Shown here: positions 5,746 through 10,222 of the stretch, piece by piece
Numbering within the stretch: position 1 is the stretch's first letter
Layout: the number at the start of each line of letters is the position of its first letter
Assembly (NCBI GenBank): GCA_947448095.1
Contig: CANFNN010000080.1
Span: 1-10,222, forward strand
Length of the DNA stretch: 10,222 nucleotides
Reading direction: 5' to 3'
DNA from: Bacteriovoracaceae bacterium
GTDB taxonomy: Bacteria > Bdellovibrionota > Bacteriovoracia > Bacteriovoracales > Bacteriovoracaceae
The notes under the pieces: generated by a model
Seen by the model: only the letters and a program-made list of their open reading frames with translations
Database searches by the model: none
What the model was told of the DNA's origin: nothing
Translations under genes and position numbers: made by a program

Positions 5746-6915
5746 ATGAAAAAGCTGCTCGTCTTCGCCTCTGTGATGATGATGTCCTCGGCCTATGCCG
5801 ACAAATGGGACAAAAATAGTAATCCTAGTTATTTTGACGTCATTACTGGTGGGAAGATGAACTTCGAGATGCGGGATCTTCCTCTCTCTGCAAAACTTCA
5901 AGATGATCGTATGGGTTGGTCAGAGACCTTCTGGCCATCAAATGTCGGTGGGATTGCTTATCGTTGGAACAGCACTAACCCGATGCCTTTTCAATATAAG
6001 CTTAAGACTAAAGAAGAGCTGCTTAAAATGTCTGAGCGCGAACTCGATGAACTCTCTCCTGCTGAGTTGTATGATATCGCTCAAGGTGATTATAAATACT
6101 CATTAACTAAAAAAGTTCTCGGAACCTATTCAGAAAAAGACTTGTGGTGGGAAGGAATCTGTCACGGTTGGTCTCAAGCTGCTGCCAATTATCCAGAGCC
6201 TGATAAAACAGTTGTGACGAACAAAGACGGCATCAGAGTTCCATTTGGTGCTTCCGATGTGAAAGGCCTTCTGGCCATGCATGATGCTTATAATTCGAAA
6301 GGTATATACACTCGAGTGGGTGCTCGTTGTTCGGTTCCAGGAAAAGTCGCCGGGGAAGCGTTCCCTAAAGACGGCGACGCTCCAGTGCCATCGGCCAGTG
6401 ATGCGAATCGTCCGGAGTGCTCGGATGTGAATGCTGGTGCTTTCCACATTGTTCTTACCAACATGATTGGTATTTACTCAAAAGGTTTTGTGGCCGATGT
6501 GGACCGCTTCAATGATGTTTGGAACCAACCTGTCGTGAGTTATGAATCAGTGATTTTAGGCGAGATGCCGCTTAAGGCAATTGATGTGAAAAATGGTGTG
6601 GTTAAAAAAATAAGAATCGCAACTGAAATGACTTACGGAGACGAGTTAGAATTTTATTCTCCTGAAGCTGTAGCAGAAGGGACTGTTGGATTTGTTTCAA
6701 AAGATCCTGTTACAGGGACTCCGGCGCAAACTCTTGGTTCAAGAAAATATGAATACGTTGTTGAGCTTGATTCAGCAGGGAAAATCATCGGTGGAACTTG
6801 GATTTCTGAAGGTCGTCCAGATATGCTTTGGATGAAGAAAAAAGATGTTAAGTTCCAAGATGGCAGATTTCCGCTTTCAGGTCTTAGTGCGATCTACAAA
6901 CCAGTAAAAAGATAA
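5746..6915 (+). CDS. Secreted transglutaminase, Phytophthora GP42 elicitor family
   Basis: A 389-residue exported protein with signal peptide MKKLLVFASVMMMSSAYA cut before D19. I assign it to the transglutaminase-elicitor family, whose founding member is GP42 of Phytophthora sojae: a calcium-dependent enzyme that crosslinks glutamine to lysine with a Cys-Asp-His type centre. Supporting sequence: the Cys motif EGICHGWSQAA with C139, a later His motif AGAFHIVLTNMIG with H234, candidate acids D251/D253 in VADVDRF, and VWNQPV at 258-263. The last is identical to the first six residues of Pep-13 (VWNQPVRGFKVYE), the surface fragment of GP42 recognised by plants. WPSNVGGIAYRWNS (63-76) is a further family-like patch. 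Homologues are known in oomycetes and some marine bacteria such as Vibrio. Start: AAAGG 7 bases before ATG. It has its own promoter and ends in a perfect hairpin, so it is monocistronic. The substrate is unknown; protein or envelope crosslinking is inference. Confidence 0.82.
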   Translation: MKKLLVFASVMMMSSAYADKWDKNSNPSYFDVITGGKMNFEMRDLPLSAKLQDDRMGWSETFWPSNVGGIAYRWNSTNPMPFQYKLKTKEELLKMSERELDELSPAELYDIAQGDYKYSLTKKVLGTYSEKDLWWEGICHGWSQAAANYPEPDKTVVTNKDGIRVPFGASDVKGLLAMHDAYNSKGIYTRVGARCSVPGKVAGEAFPKDGDAPVPSASDANRPECSDVNAGAFHIVLTNMIGIYSKGFVADVDRFNDVWNQPVVSYESVILGEMPLKAIDVKNGVVKKIRIATEMTYGDELEFYSPEAVAEGTVGFVSKDPVTGTPAQTLGSRKYEYVVELDSAGKIIGGTWISEGRPDMLWMKKKDVKFQDGRFPLSGLSAIYKPVKR

Positions 6916-6922
6916 TTCATTC

Positions 6923-6946
6923 TTAGGGAGAGCTTGCTCTCCCTAA
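6923..6946. terminator. Bidirectional terminator between convergent genes
   Basis: TTAGGGAGAGC (6923-6933) and GCTCTCCCTAA (6936-6946) form a perfect 11-bp stem with a TT centre. On the + strand it ends the transglutaminase transcript 8 bases after the stop, with ATTTTTGCTT a little downstream. On the - strand the whole hairpin is the last codons plus TAA of the histidine kinase gene, with a CTTTTT stretch following. It probably serves both genes. Confidence 0.75.
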
Positions 6947-8245
6947 CTCCATTTTTGCTTTCAGGTAGAGTTTAATGACCGTTCCTGTTTCTGACCGATC
7001 GTTTGATTCGATTTCAATCTTACCTTGATACATATCCATAAAATTTTTCATGATATGCATTCCAAAGCCTGAGCCAAGTTCGCCACTGGTACCAATTCTT
7101 GATGATCTCTTGTCGATATCAAAAAGGGACGCTATCAACGAAGCCGGAATCCCAATACCTTGGTCAGCAATCTCTATGACATGAAACTGATCATCATGCG
7201 GATACGCACGTATCGTGATCTTTGAATCAAGTGGCGAAAATTTAATTGCATTCGAAAGAGCATTTCCTAGAACTTGATTCTTAAAGCTGATGGGGTCTAC
7301 CAAAACGCAGAAACCGCTGTACTGACCAGGATCAAAATCCAGCTGAATATTTTTTCGCTCCATTTCAGGAATATAGAGGGAGTGAAGATAATCGACAGCC
7401 TCATTCAAAGGATAGTAAATAAGTACTGGAGCAGCTTTCGCTTTTTTAAAAGTATAGATCTCCCTAACATTTTGTGTGAGTTCAAGCATGGCATTGGAAG
7501 CGCTAGTCGCAATTTTCAAGTCACGCTTTTTTTCATCATTAGCGAGATCATCCTTAGCAATTTCAAGACCGATTGAAATTCGTGCTAAAGGCCCAGCTAG
7601 ATCATGGAACAAAACTCGAAAAAGACCTTCAATTCTTTGACTTTGCTCAGTCATTAATTTTTCTTTTGAATCATTCAAAAAAACTAAAACGTAGGTGATC
7701 GAGGTACTCAAAATAATCAATCCAAATACTATGCAAAGGCGGGATAAGAATTCTCCAAGAGGAGAAATAAGGTAAGGGAAAGCGTATCCACTAAGATCCA
7801 AGCCGAGGAAGACTGCTGCACAAACAAAAGCAACGATCCCCCAAAAAAGAGCGGCTTTTTTTCCAGCGATCACACCTGTCAGTAGAGGAAGGATACCGAA
7901 CCAGATAAGAATAAAACTTTGGAATCCACCTGTGTAATAGGCAAACGTTCCCTGGTGAACTAGGCCAGCTCCAATCGTGATGCTTGAAATCAAAAAGACA
8001 TTAGGACTCACTAAGTAAAGTAGCGGTGAAAGTAAGTGAATGAGGGAGCACAGAATACCCACAATTCCTGGCACAGGTGAAGAAATGGCGAAACAGGCGA
8101 TAAAAGCGTAGGCCCACATGAGAATACTTGTCGTGATAACGACTGCTGCGTGACAATGGATGCGGCGGGGATCGAGGTCACTACTTGTCGCCTGATGCTT
8201 TGCGGCGTATCTGAATAAGTTGTTGTAAAGTTCAGTGATCTTCAT
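6923..8245 (-). CDS. Orphan membrane sensor histidine kinase
   Basis: A 440-residue histidine kinase. The N-terminal half has six membrane segments (about 33-54, 60-79, 82-100, 109-128, 131-149, 167-190) with almost no periplasmic domain, so it should sense something in or at the membrane. There is no HAMP or PAS. Then the dimerisation helix with phosphoacceptor H214 in LFHDLAGPL, and an HATPase domain: N-box GNALSNAIKF (327-336), G1 DQGIGIP (362-368), F-box LFDIDKRSS (374-382), G2 GELGSGFGMHI (388-398). All catalytic motifs look intact. I prefer ATG 8245 over the in-frame TTG 8263; neither has a Shine-Dalgarno. No response regulator is present in the window, so the partner is elsewhere. The gene sits 70 bases behind the Spo0M-like gene on the same strand and could be read from it or from a weak promoter at 8254-8282. 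Its 3' end is built into the shared terminator. Confidence 0.93.
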   Translation of the reverse strand: MKITELYNNLFRYAAKHQATSSDLDPRRIHCHAAVVITTSILMWAYAFIACFAISSPVPGIVGILCSLIHLLSPLLYLVSPNVFLISSITIGAGLVHQGTFAYYTGGFQSFILIWFGILPLLTGVIAGKKAALFWGIVAFVCAAVFLGLDLSGYAFPYLISPLGEFLSRLCIVFGLIILSTSITYVLVFLNDSKEKLMTEQSQRIEGLFRVLFHDLAGPLARISIGLEIAKDDLANDEKKRDLKIATSASNAMLELTQNVREIYTFKKAKAAPVLIYYPLNEAVDYLHSLYIPEMERKNIQLDFDPGQYSGFCVLVDPISFKNQVLGNALSNAIKFSPLDSKITIRAYPHDDQFHVIEIADQGIGIPASLIASLFDIDKRSSRIGTSGELGSGFGMHIMKNFMDMYQGKIEIESNDRSETGTVIKLYLKAKMELGRASSP

Positions 8246-8253
8246 TGAACAAG

Positions 8254-8282
8254 ATATTAACAAAGGTAAGTGTAGCCGTCAC
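8254..8282 (-). promoter_or_regulatory. Possible promoter for the histidine kinase
   Basis: On the minus strand GTGACG (8282-8277), 17 bases, TAATAT (8259-8254); each matches consensus at four of six positions. Initiation would fall at about 8247-8245, right at the ATG, which would make the message leaderless and agrees with the missing ribosome site. Tentative. Confidence 0.28.
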
Positions 8283-8315
8283 CTTTATTCCAAAAGGAAT
8301 ATGTTTTCCTGTTTT

Positions 8316-9062
8316 CTAGAACACACTCTTTAATTTTACTTCACCAAGCACAGCTTCAATGGATTTTAAAAGTGTGTCTTGGTTGATCATATCTTTACCA
8401 AGAGAGTATTCCCTAGGGGTCAGAATCTTTTCCACTTTAACACTCAGTTTGTTAATTTTATTCACTACGCCGGCCGTATCAAGCTTTCTGACCTGAAAAT
8501 CATAATCAACATGCAGATTTTCACCGTGCATGGAAAAAATCATACTCAGTGATTCTAAATTCGCCATATCTCTTGATGTGGGTGGGATGAGTTTGTACTC
8601 AACCCCATTTTTAGAACCCTTGTACTCTTTGAGCTTAAAGCGAAAAAAAGTATCCAAGAGACTGATGACTTTACCAAAAAGAGCTTTGGGTTCAATCTTG
8701 AGCATCAGGTGATTCTCAGAATGCTTTTTCCCGTAAGTTAAATAGTAGCTGGCTTTTTTATCCGTAACTGGGCAATTGGTAGGTAAGGCGAGTGAGAAAG
8801 GTAGCTCTTTTTGCTCTTGAGGGCCTAACTCAATGGCGGTGAACAGTGCTTTCGCATCAAATTTCATGGCTCCTTCGGTTTTTGCATGAACTTTTTTAAT
8901 ATCAGCAAAAGCAATCGCGACTCCTGCCTCACTTAAGTCGACAGGATCAGCGCCATGATTTTTTAAACGTAATATACCATTGATCTGTTCACCTTGAGTC
9001 CAAGACTCTTTGTCAGTTTCAATGTTCCACTCTAGAGGCTTACTAAAAAATGTACCTTTCAT
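8316..9062 (-). CDS. Arrestin-like Spo0M-family protein
   Basis: A 248-residue cytoplasmic protein without signal peptide or membrane segment. The N-terminal half looks like an arrestin-type beta-sandwich lobe: ETDKESWTQGEQINGILRLKN (about 15-35) resembles the 'x-Pro-Gly-Glu-x-Val-x-Gly' edge of arrestin/Spo0M domains, and GPQEQKELPFSLALPTNCPV (about 80-99) matches the typical 'PGE..FPF...P...P' strand pair. The C-terminal half, KLIPPTSRDMANLESLSMIF, then MHGENLHVDYDFQVR, resembles the second lobe of Bacillus Spo0M, a sporulation-control protein tied to cell cycle and cytoskeleton. This was judged from memory of Spo0M, not alignment. Its ATG lies 3 bases after the stop of the upstream protease gene with no good Shine-Dalgarno, so translational coupling is likely. 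Its role in a non-sporulating Gram-negative is unknown. The last residues, from about 205, look like a helical tail. Confidence 0.68.
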   Translation of the reverse strand: MKGTFFSKPLEWNIETDKESWTQGEQINGILRLKNHGADPVDLSEAGVAIAFADIKKVHAKTEGAMKFDAKALFTAIELGPQEQKELPFSLALPTNCPVTDKKASYYLTYGKKHSENHLMLKIEPKALFGKVISLLDTFFRFKLKEYKGSKNGVEYKLIPPTSRDMANLESLSMIFSMHGENLHVDYDFQVRKLDTAGVVNKINKLSVKVEKILTPREYSLGKDMINQDTLLKSIEAVLGEVKLKSVF

Positions 9063-9065
9063 AAC

Positions 9066-9920
9066 TTATTTCGGAAGTTCACAATTTGATCTTGAAAGAT
9101 CAAATTTGAAATCTGGACTGAGACATGTATAAACGTTGAAAGTTTGTTGCCCATAACGAACGCCCTTTTGAGAAAAGACATTTCCGTTAGCACTTACTTC
9201 ACACGGGTTATTCAATGAACACTCTTCGCCTGACTCATTCGATGTGTTGTTGATTCCAATTACTTTCTTTTCGCCTTTAGCAATTAAAGGAGAGCCAGAA
9301 GTTCCGCCGATAGTGTCGCAGCCTTCAGTGTAGCGAACTGAATCTGTCCAAGTCCATTGACCTTCTTTAATTTGGAAAACAAAGTTATCAATCGCGCATG
9401 AATAGCCGCGGTCCCAGTAACCAGAGATGATTTCAATGGGCTGACCGATTGTTGGGCGAAATGAATCTAGGACAAAAGGACGAACCTTGGTAGCGCTTGT
9501 GATTTCGGCATAAGACTTATCTAGCTCATAAAAAGCCACATCAGTGTTAGTCATTGTCGCGTAAAGAATTTTAGTGGTTTTAATTGGAAAGAGTTTCATT
9601 TTCTTATCAAAAATTTTCATCTCGCGGGCCAGAGGTTTATTCACCCAAACTTCACCGGGAGTTAAGTAGCCACCTGGTTTTTGAATGCAGTGACCATTTG
9701 TCATAACAACAGCTTTAGCCGTTGTAGGCATACCGCTAAAGATAACCAGAGAGCCAGAACAGTTAGAAAGTTTAACGATACCTTCAAAGTCATATTCATC
9801 AGCATTCGTTAGCTGCTTTGATTTTAAGCTATTAACAGCAAGAGCATCAAAGGGCGCAACGGGAATAGCGAATGTAGCAGTTGAAATAAGGGTTAAGGCG
9901 ATCACGAAAAATGCTTTCAT
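9066..9920 (-). CDS. Secreted trypsin-like serine protease (S1 fold)
   Basis: A 284-residue exported endopeptidase. Signal peptide MKAFFVIALTLISTATFA, cut before I19. The catalytic triad is complete: H77 in MTNGHC, D127 in TNTDVAFYEL, S208 in GGTSGSP. The GTSGSP form is closer to the V8/glutamyl-endopeptidase type than to classical GDSGGP. Eight cysteines suggest four disulfides; C54-C78 beside the catalytic His is the usual one, and C175-C201, C234-C240, C266-C280 are likely pairs. The tail VYTCLSPDF to SNCELPK (264-284) recalls the C-terminal motif of the many secreted trypsins in Bdellovibrio-type bacteria (memory). Residues 19-45 may be a short activation segment. Start: AGGAGG (9933-9928 on this strand) 7 bases before the ATG, the best ribosome site in the window. 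First gene of a likely operon with the Spo0M-like gene. Confidence 0.93.
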   Translation of the reverse strand: MKAFFVIALTLISTATFAIPVAPFDALAVNSLKSKQLTNADEYDFEGIVKLSNCSGSLVIFSGMPTTAKAVVMTNGHCIQKPGGYLTPGEVWVNKPLAREMKIFDKKMKLFPIKTTKILYATMTNTDVAFYELDKSYAEITSATKVRPFVLDSFRPTIGQPIEIISGYWDRGYSCAIDNFVFQIKEGQWTWTDSVRYTEGCDTIGGTSGSPLIAKGEKKVIGINNTSNESGEECSLNNPCEVSANGNVFSQKGVRYGQQTFNVYTCLSPDFKFDLSRSNCELPK

Positions 9921-9927
9921 GGGATGT

Positions 9928-9967
9928 CCTCCTCTAAGGAATAAGGGATAGGATTTATCAGAGGAGG
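9928..9967 (-). promoter_or_regulatory. Inverted repeat covering the protease ribosome-binding site
   Basis: In the protease mRNA sense, CCTCCTCT (9967-9960) is a perfect complement of AGAGGAGG (9935-9928), which contains the whole Shine-Dalgarno. They are separated by 24 bases, so an 8-bp stem could mask the ribosome site. This only works if transcription starts upstream of 9967; I found no convincing promoter on either side to decide that. Confidence 0.45.
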
Positions 9968-10059
9968 GGTAGTTTTGTCCCTGACTGTAAGGTTTTTTGA
10001 GAATTTACTTGAATATAAATTAAGTTTAACCTCTAAGCCTCAGAGGGTAGTATTTTTGA
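9968..10059. other. Divergent intergenic region
   Basis: This stretch separates the protease leader from the right-edge gene. It is AT-rich, with TTGAGAATTTACTTGAATAT near 9997-10016 and TATAAA at 10014-10019, but no -35/-10 pair with proper spacing on either strand that I would call. CCTCT (10030-10034) and AGAGG (10042-10046) form a small hairpin that overlaps the presumed ribosome site of the next gene. Nothing else recognisable. Confidence 0.4.
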
Positions 10060-10222
10060 ATGATAGAAAGTAGTGACCCCTTGATAGAGACCGTATTCAA
10101 TATCCTGATTGGGTTCATAGTATTTAAAATTCTCATTTACCTCTCCTTGATCTTTGTTAAGAGAAATCGAACAAATAAGCTGCTGGCCACTTTTTGGACC
10201 TTAATGCTGGTTGGGTCGATTC
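10060..10222 (+). CDS. N terminus of a membrane protein (3'-truncated)
   Basis: An open frame from ATG 10060 runs to the right edge for 54 codons without a stop. It begins MIESSDPLIETVFNILIGF. Residues about 11-33 are one hydrophobic segment, followed by the basic loop KRNRTNK (34-40) and the start of a second hydrophobic stretch (LLATFWTLMLVGSI). That positive-inside pattern is what a real multi-pass protein gives. AGAGGG at 10042-10047 is the only ribosome-site candidate, with a long 12-base spacing; an in-frame TTG at 10081 is an alternative start. It is divergent from the protease. Family unknown; membrane sensor domains often start like this, but that is a guess. Confidence 0.6.
   Translation, partial: MIESSDPLIETVFNILIGFIVFKILIYLSLIFVKRNRTNKLLATFWTLMLVGSI

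Noticed and set aside
6130..6447. 105-residue open frame on the minus strand within the transglutaminase gene
   Set aside because: Lies opposite the conserved Cys and His motifs; composition does not look like a protein and no start signals are seen.
7274..7576. 100-residue open frame on the plus strand within the histidine kinase gene
   Set aside because: Antisense to the kinase catalytic region; an accidental frame.
8246..8263. In-frame TTG start at 8263 for the histidine kinase
   Set aside because: No ribosome site and only six extra residues; ATG 8245 gives a normal soluble N terminus. Not excluded.
8285..8302. TATTCC-AAAA-GGAATA hairpin between the Spo0M-like and kinase genes
   Set aside because: Only a 6-bp AT-rich stem with no U-tract on the minus strand; too weak to call a terminator.
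1..10222. tRNA, rRNA, CRISPR array, insertion sequence, prophage or toxin-antitoxin pair
   Set aside because: No regularly spaced repeats, transposase, integrase, terminal inverted repeats or tRNA-like folds were seen by eye on either strand.

Overview
The window looks like chromosomal DNA from a Gram-negative, moderately AT-rich bacterium. The best guess is a member of Bdellovibrionota, in the Bacteriovorax/Peredibacter sphere. That placement is inference: it rests on the secreted trypsin-like protease with its cysteine-containing C-terminal tail, the secreted transglutaminase-elicitor homologue, the lineage-specific acidic envelope protein and the general style of the genes. There is no rRNA, tRNA or marker gene to prove it. 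I see no mobile element, CRISPR array or phage gene.

Layout. Bases 1-4462 (+): the 3' part of a Uup-type ABC-F ATPase, a Bax-inhibitor-1/YccA membrane protein 11 bases behind it, a hairpin, a short acidic membrane-anchored protein of unknown function, and a second ABC-F ATPase of the YbiT type whose second nucleotide-binding domain has lost its catalytic motifs. Bases 4543-6915 (+): two exported proteins, a glycerophosphodiester phosphodiesterase with a three-fold cysteine module at its C terminus, and a transglutaminase of the Phytophthora GP42/Pep-13 elicitor family under its own clear sigma-70-type promoter. A perfect 11-bp hairpin at 6923-6946 ends this block and faces a convergent (-) block.

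Bases 6923-9920 (-), transcribed right to left: a secreted trypsin-like serine protease, an arrestin-like Spo0M-family protein that starts 3 bases after the protease stop, then an orphan six-TM sensor histidine kinase. Divergent from the protease, a truncated membrane-protein gene starts at 10060 and runs off the right edge.

How the genes fit together: the left part is translation housekeeping (two ribosome-associated ABC-F factors) plus membrane stress. The middle and right parts carry three exported enzymes (phosphodiesterase, transglutaminase, protease), which suits a bacterium that degrades or remodels other cells or polymers. No gene cluster here reads as a complete new defence or biosynthetic system. 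The most striking single items are the Pep-13-like motif VWNQPV in the bacterial transglutaminase, the one-sided decay of the YbiT-type ATPase, the C-x2-G-[FY]-x7-C triplet in the phosphodiesterase, and an inverted repeat that could mask the ribosome-binding site of the protease.
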